A DNA stretch of 50,916 nucleotides from CAZNPL01 sp964574815 (lineage in GTDB: Bacteria; Planctomycetota; Phycisphaerae; UBA1845): the NCBI GenBank assembly GCA_964574815.1, contig CAZNPL010000045.1, positions 1 through 50,916 on the forward strand. The letters run 5' to 3'. Shown piece by piece: positions 8,048-16,680 of this stretch. The translations under genes and the position numbers were made by a program. Every line of letters begins with the position of its first letter. The first letter of the stretch is position 1. The notes under the pieces are model-generated. The model saw nothing but the letters and a program-made list of their open reading frames with translations. It was not told the DNA's origin and did no database searches.

Positions 8048-9099
8048 GACATCTCCCGCTTGTGAGGCGGAACCACGGGCGGCGCGGGCTCGTCTCGAGG
8101 AACCGCTTTCATTTGATCTATCATCCGCCAGATCCGTTCGGCGAGCTCCACCACGCCCTGCCGAGTCGCAGCGCTGATCGGCACGACGTCTCGTCCGACC
8201 TGCTCGCGGATATCCCGCAAGGCTTCACGGGCACCGGAAAGATCCATTTTGTTCGCGACAACGATCTCGGGCTTCTCGGCCAGCTTGGCACTGAACTCGG
8301 CCAGCTCACGCCGGATGATCCGGTAGGCGTCGATGGGTGCCGGCGATCCCTCCACCGGGCAAACGTCCACCATGTGCACGATCACGCGGGTACGCTCGAT
8401 GTGGCGGAGGAACTCGTCGCCCAATCCGGCGCCGTGATGCGCGCCCTCCACCAGACCGGGAATGTCGGCCAGCACCATCCTGCGAAAACCCGAAAGCTCG
8501 GCGATCCCGAGCTGTGGCTGTAGCGTGGTAAACGGGTAGTCGGCGATCTTGGGCCGGGCCTTCGAGAGGCACGCCAGCAGTGTGCTCTTGCCCGCATTGG
8601 GCAGCCCCACCAGACCCGCGTCCGCGATGAGCTTCAGGTCGAGCCGAAGCCAGCGTTCCTGACCCGGCTCGCCGGGTTCAGCCTCACGGGGAACCTGATG
8701 CGTTGGCGTGGCGAACGATTTGTTGCCCCGCCCGCCGGCCCCGCCTTCGGCCAGACAAACCCGGCCGTGCGGCTCCGTGAGATCCTTGAGCAACACACCG
8801 CTGTCGCGATCGTAAATCAGCGTTCCAGGCGGCAGCTCGAGCACGACGTCCTCGCCCGACCGGCCCGAGCGGTCGTTTCCCTCCCCGGGACGTCCGTTCT
8901 CGGCGATCCAGTGGTGCCGCCCCGCAAAGTCCAGCAGTGTGTTCACCCCCGGCGCGGCGACCGCCCAGACATCCCCGCCGCGCCCACCCGCACCGCCGTC
9001 GGGACCGCCTTTGGGCCTGAACCGCTCGCGCCGGAAACTGACACAGCCGTCCCCGCCTTTGCCGCCGCGAACGTAGATTTCCGCCTGATCAACGAACAT
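8044..9099 (-). CDS. obgE: GTPase Obg (CgtA)
   Basis: Obg is an essential ribosome-assembly and stress GTPase. The 351-residue product starts with the glycine-rich Obg fold (MFVDQAEIYVRGGKGGDGC, then GGPDGGAGGRGGDVW). The G domain has GLPNAGKST, the switch I stretch ADYPFTTLQPQLG, DIPGLVEGAHHGAGLG, NKMD and ISAAT. A short Pro-rich tail follows. The frame continues upstream to 9300 without coding character, so ATG 9099, where the family normally begins, is used. It lies downstream of rpmA, as in many bacteria, and its stop overlaps coaX. Confidence 0.95.
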   Translation of the reverse strand: MFVDQAEIYVRGGKGGDGCVSFRRERFRPKGGPDGGAGGRGGDVWAVAAPGVNTLLDFAGRHHWIAENGRPGEGNDRSGRSGEDVVLELPPGTLIYDRDSGVLLKDLTEPHGRVCLAEGGAGGRGNKSFATPTHQVPREAEPGEPGQERWLRLDLKLIADAGLVGLPNAGKSTLLACLSKARPKIADYPFTTLQPQLGIAELSGFRRMVLADIPGLVEGAHHGAGLGDEFLRHIERTRVIVHMVDVCPVEGSPAPIDAYRIIRRELAEFSAKLAEKPEIVVANKMDLSGAREALRDIREQVGRDVVPISAATRQGVVELAERIWRMIDQMKAVPRDEPAPPVVPPHKREMS

Positions 9100-9111
9100 G
9101 CCCGAATTACG

Positions 9112-9138
9112 AAAAGGGCGGCCCCGTTCGACCGCCCT
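9112..9138 (-). terminator. possible terminator/attenuator hairpin between rpmA and obgE
   Basis: On the minus strand AGGGCGG (9138-9132), a 10-nt loop and CCGCCCT (9121-9115) are followed by a short T run, 12 nt before the obgE start. The U tract is only four bases, so partial termination or none is possible. Confidence 0.35.
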
Positions 9139-9244
9139 CCCGACTCGATACGTCTCGCCTTGGCCTCGGGGTTTCGCCAGCGGCCGATTCCGGGCAACGT
9201 CGCCGGTTTCGCTCTCAGGCCGCTGCGCGCCCGCGCGGAGACGA

Positions 9245-9490
9245 TCAGTTTGCTTGTGGTACGACGTGTACTTTGCGTCCCTGAAACGCGACGACTCCAT
9301 CCACCAGGGCGAACAGCGTGTCGTCCCGCCCCCGGCCCACGTGCCGGCCCGGGAGAAACGGCGTCCCGCACTGCCGCACGAGGATGGTGCCGCTGGTCAC
9401 CTCCTGCCCGCCGCACCGCTTGACCCCTCGGAACTGCGGTCTGCTGTCGCGCCCGTTGCGACTCGATCCTTGACCCTTCTTGTGTGCCAT
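9245..9490 (-). CDS. rpmA: 50S ribosomal protein L27
   Basis: An 81-residue bL27. The N-terminus MAHKKGQGSSRNGRDS is the conserved tail that reaches toward the peptidyl-transferase centre, followed by GVKRCGGQEVTSGTILVRQ, GT.FLPG..VGRGRDDTLFAL and the C-terminal FQGRKVHVV. The frame could begin five codons earlier, but MAHKKG is the family start. The usual partner rplU (L21) is not adjacent here; a secreted unknown occupies the upstream side. Confidence 0.95.
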   Translation of the reverse strand: MAHKKGQGSSRNGRDSRPQFRGVKRCGGQEVTSGTILVRQCGTPFLPGRHVGRGRDDTLFALVDGVVAFQGRKVHVVPQAN

Positions 9491-9535
9491 AAACGTGATC
9501 TCCATCTTCAGGCGCCGGCCAACGGCCGATCCGCC

Positions 9536-10183
9536 CTACCGCATGACCCATTCCTCTTCAACGCGCTTCGGTGTCGCCTTCGGCCGCGTGATGACATCCC
9601 CCGGGATGACATAGGTCACCGCCAACGTCCTTCTCAGCAGAAAGTGCCTGGGGTTGTCCGGCGATTCTTCTTCCGACGGGTCGAACGCCCGGTTGCGTAC
9701 TTTCTCGATCTCGCCCGACAGGCCGGCAATGTGCAGCGTGAAGCGATTCACATCCAGGTCGGGCGGGACGAAGGCGATGGCCGACGTCCGGGCGTGATCC
9801 TTGCCCAGAAGCAGAGGCCCCAGCATCTCCGACGGATACACGAAAAAGGGGTACGCCTTCTTGTGCCGTGCCTTGATCGCGTCGTACACGATCGGGTTGA
9901 TGTTGTCGCCGCCCTCGATGACTTCCAGCTTGTCGGTGACAATGTCGAAGGTCGGGTAGAACGGCACCTCCCGATCGGTCTTGTTCGTCACGGTGTACAG
10001 CACGTACCAGTAGGTCCGTTCGGTCTCCTCCCCGGGCAAACGCACTGTAATCCGCTGCGGATCGTGATAGTCGATATCCAACTGCCACGAATCCGCGGCA
10101 GGCTCGGGTCGAGCCTCCGCCGCCGGCAGCCCGACCCCCGCCAGGACCGCCAAAACCAGGATTTCCCTCACACCAGCTCGCAT
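9536..10183 (-). CDS. secreted protein of unknown function
   Basis: A 215-residue protein with a Sec signal peptide (ILVLAVLAGVGLPAAEA, likely cut after AEA). The mature part has alternating strands with an Ig-like feel: WQLDIDYHDPQRITVRLPG, TYWYVLYTVTNKTDREVPF, then FDIVTDKLEVIEGG and YPSEMLGPLLLGKDHART. No catalytic motif is evident and I do not recognise the family. It ends 45 bp before rpmA on the same strand, so it may be co-transcribed with rpmA and obgE, though a functional link is not implied. The ATG at 10183 begins a normal signal peptide. Confidence 0.65.
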   Translation of the reverse strand: MRAGVREILVLAVLAGVGLPAAEARPEPAADSWQLDIDYHDPQRITVRLPGEETERTYWYVLYTVTNKTDREVPFYPTFDIVTDKLEVIEGGDNINPIVYDAIKARHKKAYPFFVYPSEMLGPLLLGKDHARTSAIAFVPPDLDVNRFTLHIAGLSGEIEKVRNRAFDPSEEESPDNPRHFLLRRTLAVTYVIPGDVITRPKATPKRVEEEWVMR

Positions 10184-10502
10184 GAAGCACCTCTAAACCT
10201 CAAGCCCCGTATTATCAGCCCGAAAACCCCAAACGTCAACGCCACGGCACGTCGAGGCCGACCGGGAGTGCGAGGCTCCTGCCCAGTACCGCGAGCGTCA
10301 ACGAGCGATCGGTTCATCAAACGGCCGCCGGCAATCGCCCGCAGCGATAGAGTAGCCCCGAACGCGGCCATTCCCCTGTGACCTGCTCAACTGCTCTACT
10401 TTCTCCTGTCCAGCCAACTCCGTTGGCTCCGGCTGACGGCGCTCTTCTGAAAACTGAGAACTTCTGCTACCCTGGCTCCTGTCGTGCCGGAGCCTGCCCG
10501 CC
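10184..10502. other. intergenic stretch, no gene seen
   Basis: About 320 bp with no frame that looks coding. It contains a short GC-rich inverted repeat near 10498-10511 (CCCGCCT/AGGCGGG). Any promoter for the secreted protein at 10183 would lie here but none is distinct. Confidence 0.4.
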
Positions 10503-10625
10503 TCAGGCGGGAGTCTCCGCGCCTTCGTGCCCTTCCCCCTCCACATCCCCCGGAAGCCCCTTCGTCTGCTGCAAGTCCTCGATCCGGTCGAGCTTGCGCT
10601 CCTGTTCAAGCTTTGCTTCTTCTGT
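10503..10625 (-). pseudogene. RmuC tail-like gene fragment
   Basis: Forty codons on the minus strand read TEEAKLEQERKLDRIEDLQQ and then TKGLPGDVEGEGHEGAETPA, ending at TGA (10503-10505) with an in-frame TGA immediately upstream. The centre matches the C-terminus of the RmuC gene in this window (ERKLDRIEDLQRAKGLPGD). At DNA level 34 bases, 10568-10601, are identical to 16740-16773. This looks like a leftover or copied gene end rather than a gene. Confidence 0.55.
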
Positions 10626-10656
10626 TCACTCGCCGGCGCTGCGCCACGCGCCTTTC

Positions 10657-13600
10657 TCACAGGCTCCCGCAGCATGCATCGTAGCCCCCGATTGCATCGA
10701 GAATCGCAAACACATCGAAAAGGTTCAGGGCGCCATTGCCCGCACACGGTTCAATGTCCAGCTCATCAAACGGGCAGGTTTCAAAATTCCCCCCGATCCC
10801 ATCTAGAATGCAGAAAATGTCGAAGAGGTTCAGGGCCTCATTGTGATCGACGTCCCCATAGGCATTCGGTACGCTCATGCACAAGTCGCCGATACACTTA
10901 TCATACGTGCAAGGGTCGGACGGAGTCTGCTCGCAATCGCAGTCAAACTCACAACTCGATTCGTCGCTCGGGAAGAAGCGGCCGCCGTTGGCGGTCAGAA
11001 TTGTGGCTCCTTCATCCAGAAGCGATCGATAATAGACGGCGGCGCCGTCCGCGACCAAGGTCGCACCTTCGCGGAGAGTGAGCTCGTTGACATACACCGC
11101 CTCGTCGCCGGTCGTGTTTACGATGCTGTCGATGAACGTCACGGTTGTGCCCGCTGCGACCTCGATCGCTCCGATCTCAAAGTTCCCGGTGAAGCCGGAG
11201 TCGATGGCGCAACGATCAACCCCCGCGGCCTCGAAGAACTGAAAGACGCCGTCCAAGAGCACAGAGGCCTCGGACCAGTCGAAGGTGAGAGGCGTGGTCA
11301 GGTAGTTGATGAAATTGACGCTTAGAGTCATCGAGTGGGTTCCCTGGAGCCGTTCACGTGCGGAGACCGATCTAGGAAGCCCCGTGGTGGTCAGTCCTCC
11401 CACGTTTACGATTGCGAAGCCGTTAATGACCAGCGAGCCGCCGATAGTCAGGGACGCGTTCTCGTAGACTTCGAGACGCGGGGGCAGGCAGCCCGCTGAA
11501 TCGGCCGCGAACATGGCACAATCGGATTCCAACCGGCAGTCGCCCTGAATCGCTGCGCTCATCGAGTCTTCCAGAATCAGGGCGCCCGCCGAAGTTCCGT
11601 CGCTGGTGATCAGAACGCTTCCCGCGTTAAGCGAAGCCGACGTGTCGGCGGTTCGCGACGGGTCGGCTCGGTACGTTCCACCGCGATCGAGCTTGAGCTG
11701 GCCACTAAGCGTTATGTCTGCCCCCTCCTGCAAATCCACGGTGGCGCCTCCATCGAGACTCAGCGTTGTACCGTCCAAGTAACCGGTGTCCGAGATGGAC
11801 AGCCTCGGCGGGAGGCAGCCGGTCGGGCCACGGGCCCCGGCCGTGCAGACGTCGGTCATGACCGTCTGGCCGACGGTGGTGATGCCGCGCGTGCCGGTCA
11901 CGGTAATGAGTCCCTCGCTCGTGAGGCTGGCATCGGACTCGATGGTGAGATTGCCGCCGTTGATGTGAAGGGTGGCCTGATTCAGCAGGTCGAGATGATC
12001 GATCTCGGCGTCGATATCCAGATTCACCACTGACGCCGGTCCTTCGATCGTCACGACGTAAGTTTGATCGACTGTGTTATCGGGTACGGTCGGCGGATCC
12101 CAGTTGGATGCCGTGTTCCAGAGGTTGTCACCGGCCGCCCCGGTCCATTCCAGGCATTCGTCGGGAATGCCGTCGGTGTTGATGTCCTGGCTCGTTCCGT
12201 CGGCGATGTCCTGCCCGTCCGGGATGCCGTTGCGGTTGCAGTCGGGGATCGCTGCCAGACCCCCGAAATACTTGAAGGGGGTGGTGCCGACGGCGGTTAC
12301 TTGACCGGTTGTGGTGTCGATTGTAATAACTTCGCCGTGCGAGGTCTCGACTCCATACAGCGTGTTCGTCCCTGGGTCGAAGGCTAGATCGGCGATTTCA
12401 TGTAAGCCCCCGAATGGCCCGACAGCGGTTCCGAGGCCCGTCGCTGTGTCGATCGTGATGAGGTGCCGCGTCCACTCGGCGTCTCTCGCTAACCCATACA
12501 AAGTGTTTGAGTTCGGGTCGAAGGCCAGACCTTCCACGTCCTCGAAGCCCAGCCACCCCACGGTTGTTTCCTGCCAGGTTCCCGTGTCGATGGTCATGAG
12601 CTGGTCGGTGGCGTAATTCACTGCATAGAGAGTGTTCGTGCCGGGATCGAATGCGAGAGCGACCGCTGTGAAGTCGAGCGCCGCCACCTGAGCGGCCTCT
12701 CCGGTGGCCGCATCAATGGTAGCCAAGTGAAGTCCAACTACTCCGTACAGCGTGCTGGTGTTGTGATCAAAGGTAAGACAGCCGCCCCCGGAGCCCAAGC
12801 CGCCGATGGCGCTCCACAATCCGGTGGCAGGATCGATGTTGTGCAGCCACCCCGATCCGAAAAAGATGATCTCCGCTCCATAGAGCATGTTCGTGTTGGG
12901 GTCGAATGCCAAGCCGGTGACGCCGAGTATTCGGCCCGGTTCCACGGCGGTACCCTGCCCCGTCGCCGTGTTGATCGTGATGAGTTGCTGCCCGTCGCGG
13001 TCCGCGCCGAAAAGCGTGCCCGTGTTGGCGTCGAACGTCAGACCTTCGACCAAGGATACGCCCAGGAATCCGATGTGGCTGCCCTGTCCGGTTGACGTGT
13101 TGATGGCGATCAGCGCGTCAGTGTTGTTGTCCGTGCCGTACAGCGTGCTCGTATTGGGGTCGAAGGCGAGGCCAGTGACGTCCGAGTAACCCAGTGCCCC
13201 CACGGCGGTGCCCTGCCCGGTCGATTGGTTAAGCGTGATGAGCTGGTCTGTGGCGGTGTCGGATCCGTAAAGCGTGTTCGTGTTGGGATCGAACGCAAGG
13301 CCTTCGACCGTGTCGAAGCCGATTGGGCCGACGATGGCGCCTTGCTGCCCGCTTGTCCAGTCAATCGTAATGAGCTCATCGGCGGCGTCCACCCCATACA
13401 GTGTGTTGGTATTGGGATCAAACGCGAGCGCCATCACCGACACGAACCCCAGCGGACCGACGACCGTTCCCTGTCCGGTGGAGGTGTTGATCGTGATGAG
13501 GCGAGCGACCAAGGGGTCCAGCCCGTACAGCGTGCTGGTGTTGGAGTCAAAGGCGAGAGCTCTTACGTCGAAGCCTAGAGGCCCAACGCTGATCGCAAGG

Positions 13601-14265
13601 CCCGTCACCGGGTTGATTGTGATCAATTGATCGCTGGAATAGTCGCTGCCATACAGCGTGCTGGTGTTTGGATCGAAGGTGAGGCCCCCAACATAGCTAG
13701 AGCCCAGCGGGCCAACGGCGGTTCCCGTTCCAGTTACCGTATCAATCGTGATGAGCTGATCGGCGGACGTATTTGCTCCGTACAGAATGTTGTTGTTTGG
13801 ATCAAACGCGAGCCCCTCCACGGCGCCGAATCCAACCGGGCCAATGACGGTGCTTTCTGCGGTCGCCGGGTCGACCGCAAGAAGCCGGTCATGGTCGTCG
13901 TCGAACGCATACAGTGTGCCGGCATTTGAATCGAAGGCGAGGGCCCTACAATAAAATCCAAGCGGTCCGACCGCGTTGGTCTGCCCGGTTGCGGGTTCGA
14001 TGGTGATGAGTTGGCGGAAGCGAGATTCGCAAGCATACAAAGTGTTCGTGCCGGGATCGAACGCCGAGCCGGCGACGCCCGAATTTCCGTACAATCCCAG
14101 ACCAGATGCGATACGCGCTCGCCCGGAAGCGGGGTCAAGATGCAAATAGGCGCCGAATTCATGAGTACCGACAAGCGCCGTGTTTTCAGCCGAGGCGGGC
14201 TGCGCCGGCAGAGCGATGACCAAGACCAAACCGCAAACGATGTTCCAAAGCGCCGTGAACCGCAT
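10657..14265 (-). CDS. large secreted beta-propeller protein with dockerin-like tail
   Basis: A 1,202-residue exported protein with a signal peptide ending in QPASA. About residues 30-680 hold 14 to 15 tandem repeats of roughly 42 residues, each like LITIDTATGQGTAVGPLGF then LAFDPNTNTLYG, fitting beta-propeller blades (14 would make two seven-bladed propellers). A spacer CNRNGIPDGQDIADGTSQD follows. Then comes a beta-solenoid-like region (NLDIDAEIDHLDLLNQATL and similar) and a Cys-rich stretch. The end has two dockerin-like loops, GDVDHNEALNLFDIFCILD and GALNLFDVFAILDAIGG. Binding or scaffolding at the cell surface is inferred. GGAGG stands 8 nt before the ATG, so the start is well supported. 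Confidence 0.8.
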   Translation of the reverse strand: MRFTALWNIVCGLVLVIALPAQPASAENTALVGTHEFGAYLHLDPASGRARIASGLGLYGNSGVAGSAFDPGTNTLYACESRFRQLITIEPATGQTNAVGPLGFYCRALAFDSNAGTLYAFDDDHDRLLAVDPATAESTVIGPVGFGAVEGLAFDPNNNILYGANTSADQLITIDTVTGTGTAVGPLGSSYVGGLTFDPNTSTLYGSDYSSDQLITINPVTGLAISVGPLGFDVRALAFDSNTSTLYGLDPLVARLITINTSTGQGTVVGPLGFVSVMALAFDPNTNTLYGVDAADELITIDWTSGQQGAIVGPIGFDTVEGLAFDPNTNTLYGSDTATDQLITLNQSTGQGTAVGALGYSDVTGLAFDPNTSTLYGTDNNTDALIAINTSTGQGSHIGFLGVSLVEGLTFDANTGTLFGADRDGQQLITINTATGQGTAVEPGRILGVTGLAFDPNTNMLYGAEIIFFGSGWLHNIDPATGLWSAIGGLGSGGGCLTFDHNTSTLYGVVGLHLATIDAATGEAAQVAALDFTAVALAFDPGTNTLYAVNYATDQLMTIDTGTWQETTVGWLGFEDVEGLAFDPNSNTLYGLARDAEWTRHLITIDTATGLGTAVGPFGGLHEIADLAFDPGTNTLYGVETSHGEVITIDTTTGQVTAVGTTPFKYFGGLAAIPDCNRNGIPDGQDIADGTSQDINTDGIPDECLEWTGAAGDNLWNTASNWDPPTVPDNTVDQTYVVTIEGPASVVNLDIDAEIDHLDLLNQATLHINGGNLTIESDASLTSEGLITVTGTRGITTVGQTVMTDVCTAGARGPTGCLPPRLSISDTGYLDGTTLSLDGGATVDLQEGADITLSGQLKLDRGGTYRADPSRTADTSASLNAGSVLITSDGTSAGALILEDSMSAAIQGDCRLESDCAMFAADSAGCLPPRLEVYENASLTIGGSLVINGFAIVNVGGLTTTGLPRSVSARERLQGTHSMTLSVNFINYLTTPLTFDWSEASVLLDGVFQFFEAAGVDRCAIDSGFTGNFEIGAIEVAAGTTVTFIDSIVNTTGDEAVYVNELTLREGATLVADGAAVYYRSLLDEGATILTANGGRFFPSDESSCEFDCDCEQTPSDPCTYDKCIGDLCMSVPNAYGDVDHNEALNLFDIFCILDGIGGNFETCPFDELDIEPCAGNGALNLFDVFAILDAIGGYDACCGSL

Positions 14266-14369
14266 AATCCACCCTCCGCAGGGTTGTCGATCGCCCCAGG
14301 AACCGCTGGAGGCAATGATAACGAAGCGCGGCGTCCAACTCCAGAAGAAAGTGCGATGACGAAGCGCGT

Positions 14370-16676
14370 TTACGATTGAGGCTGCGCTTCGAGGTGCTTC
14401 CGGGTGGATTCGCGTAACGATTCCAGATCTGCAGCGCGGTCGATCCAGAGGATGTTATTGCGACCGGTGATCAGGCAACGGCAGACGGAGGACTTTAGCT
14501 CCGGAGGGAAAGTCGCCTCGGTTTCGTCCATGTGCCGCCGCGAAAGGTCGGCGCGTCCCGTTTGCGCCTCCGCGTTGGCGATGATGAGCCCGTTTAGCGC
14601 CGGAAGATCGCCAAGTTCGATGGCCTTCATGGCTCTTCGCTCAGCCCTCTCGAAGTCGCGCTGGCCGAGATACGCCAAGGCCTGCAGGCGTGCGGCCGGT
14701 GCGAAGCGGCCCTCGGATTCTCTGAGGGCCTGGGTGGCGTCGTCGCGGGCGCTCTGCCAGTCTTGTTCGGCAAGGCGCAGCCGGGCGCGCAGGGCCAGGC
14801 TGGCGAAGTCGCGGCGGTCGGCCTGGAGGGCGCGCTCGATCGTCACTGCGGCCTCCGGCTCGCCCGCGAAGAGCTGGAGTGAGGCCAGGTTCCTCCAGAC
14901 GTCCACGGTGTACGGCAGATGGTCGGGATTGATCACCTGCTCGGCGAGTTCGGCGGCCTTCTCCAGGCTTCGCCGGGCGGCGGCGAATTGGCCGTCGACG
15001 GCCTGCACGGTGCCGAGGTTGACCCATGTGAAGAATCGTGTGTCGTCGAGCCGGGCGGCCTTCGAGAACGCCTCGATGGCGTCGGCCGTTTTGTCCTGCT
15101 CGCGCAGGATGGCGCCGAGAACATTGTGCCCGAGTACGTCGTCGGGCGTAAGTTCGAGACCGCTGGTACACAGATCCAGGGCCTTTTGTAAATGCGCTTC
15201 GCGCTGTTGGCCGTGAATCGCCTTGTATTGGCTGAACTTCATGCGCGCGTAATCGATGTACGTTTTGCCGTGGGATGAGTCGATCTCCAGGGCATTGCGA
15301 AATGCCTTGTCGGCGTTGGCCCAAGCCTGCCGTTCCGTGCTCTCACGCGCCAGGTCAAGATACGACGTGAATTGGCGACCCTGGTGAAACCGGAGCAAGG
15401 CACCAATGGTGAGGGCGGCTACGACAACTACGAACGACGTGGCGGACAGGGTCCGGTGACGCCTCAGGAGCTTCCAGGCGCGCAGGAGTGGTCCGGGGCT
15501 CCTGGCTGCGATCGGCATGTCGTGCAGATAGCGGCGCAAATCCTCGGCGAGCGCCCGTGCGGTGGGATAACGATGGTCGGGTGACTTCTCCAGCGTCTTC
15601 AGGCAGATGGTCTGGAGCTCGTGCGGCACCGCGGAGGCCAGCTTCCGGGGTGGGGTCGGCTCGCGGGCGATGATCCTGGCCATGATCTCCTTGTCATCAT
15701 CGCCTTCGAATGCGGAGCGGAATGTGAGCAGTTCGTAGAGCGTCACACCGAGAGACCAGATGTCGGTGCGATGATCGACACGGACGCGCTTGGCCATCGC
15801 CTGCTCGGGGCTCATGTAGCGCAGGGTGCCAAGCAGGGCGCCCGGCATGGTGACCGAGCGGTCGCCGGCGAATCGTGCGAGTCCGAAGTCGGCGATCATC
15901 ATTCGGCCGTCGACGGCGAGGATGAGGTTGCTGGGCTTGATGTCGCGGTGGATGATCCCCTGCCCGTGGGCATAATGAAGGGCGTCGGCGACGTCGGCCA
16001 TCCAGCGCGCTACTTGCTTGTAGTAGTATCGCCCGTGCCCGGTTGTGGAAGAGGAGACGGCTGATCCCCAATCAGGGAAGGTCTGAGATTCGCTTGGGGC
16101 GCCCAATCCCTCGAACGTCAGCAGAAAGTCGCGCAGTGAGTCGACCAGGCGGGTAGGCGAGGCGTGGGGGACATCCGACTCCGCCAGATAGCGTATGACG
16201 GCGTCGAGCGGTCTACCCGTGATCAGCTCCATCGCGTAGTAGCAGCCGTCGTTCGATTCACCGGAATCGTAAATGGGTACGATGTTCGTGTGATGGAGTC
16301 GGGCGGCTGCCCGGGCTTCGCGTTCGAATCGCTTGACGTGCTCGGGGCCCGCGGCGATTAAGCCCGCGGGCAGGATTTTGAGCGCAACGGTTCGATCCAG
16401 CGCGGTCTGGACCGCTCGATAGACCGTGCCCATGCCGCCTCGCCCAAGGATGCCCACGATTCGATAGCCCTCGATTTCGGGGAAATGGCGCGCGGGTGTC
16501 TGTGATAGGAAAGGTGATTCCCCCGCGGCGGGTGGAAGCGACGCGGTCTGATCTTGAGTCGGGCCCGGCGCCGGGAGGTTGGCTCGGCCGTCCAGCGGCG
16601 TGCGCTCGTCTTCGCGCCGGCGGCGTTGCGGCTCTCGTCCGTTCTCGCAGTTCGCCGGCAAGTCTCGCTCGTCCAT
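14370..16676 (-). CDS. serine/threonine protein kinase with C-terminal TPR domain
   Basis: A 768-residue kinase of the planctomycete PknB-TPR type. Residues 1-65 are a charged, probably disordered leader. The kinase domain (about 70-385) has GRGGMGTVYRA, Lys100 in VALKIL, HRDIKPSN (243-250), DFG (263-265) and YMSPEQ. A 30-residue insert lies between the kinase lobes' alphaD/E region (LGAPSESQTFPDWGSAV). One membrane helix (410-430) follows. Tetratricopeptide repeats then fill about 440-720 (for example VLGHNVLGAILREQDKTADA), suggesting an outer protein-binding half. ATG 16676 lies 4 nt after the rmuC stop, so the gene is coupled to pepA-rmuC. The frame upstream of 16676 is rmuC in another frame. 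Confidence 0.88.
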   Translation of the reverse strand: MDERDLPANCENGREPQRRRREDERTPLDGRANLPAPGPTQDQTASLPPAAGESPFLSQTPARHFPEIEGYRIVGILGRGGMGTVYRAVQTALDRTVALKILPAGLIAAGPEHVKRFEREARAAARLHHTNIVPIYDSGESNDGCYYAMELITGRPLDAVIRYLAESDVPHASPTRLVDSLRDFLLTFEGLGAPSESQTFPDWGSAVSSSTTGHGRYYYKQVARWMADVADALHYAHGQGIIHRDIKPSNLILAVDGRMMIADFGLARFAGDRSVTMPGALLGTLRYMSPEQAMAKRVRVDHRTDIWSLGVTLYELLTFRSAFEGDDDKEIMARIIAREPTPPRKLASAVPHELQTICLKTLEKSPDHRYPTARALAEDLRRYLHDMPIAARSPGPLLRAWKLLRRHRTLSATSFVVVVAALTIGALLRFHQGRQFTSYLDLARESTERQAWANADKAFRNALEIDSSHGKTYIDYARMKFSQYKAIHGQQREAHLQKALDLCTSGLELTPDDVLGHNVLGAILREQDKTADAIEAFSKAARLDDTRFFTWVNLGTVQAVDGQFAAARRSLEKAAELAEQVINPDHLPYTVDVWRNLASLQLFAGEPEAAVTIERALQADRRDFASLALRARLRLAEQDWQSARDDATQALRESEGRFAPAARLQALAYLGQRDFERAERRAMKAIELGDLPALNGLIIANAEAQTGRADLSRRHMDETEATFPPELKSSVCRCLITGRNNILWIDRAADLESLRESTRKHLEAQPQS

Positions 16677-16680
16677 CGTT

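Noticed and set aside
12240..14200. Regular DNA repeats that might be taken for a CRISPR or satellite array
   Set aside because: They are in-frame coding repeats of about 126 bp with no spacers of constant length.
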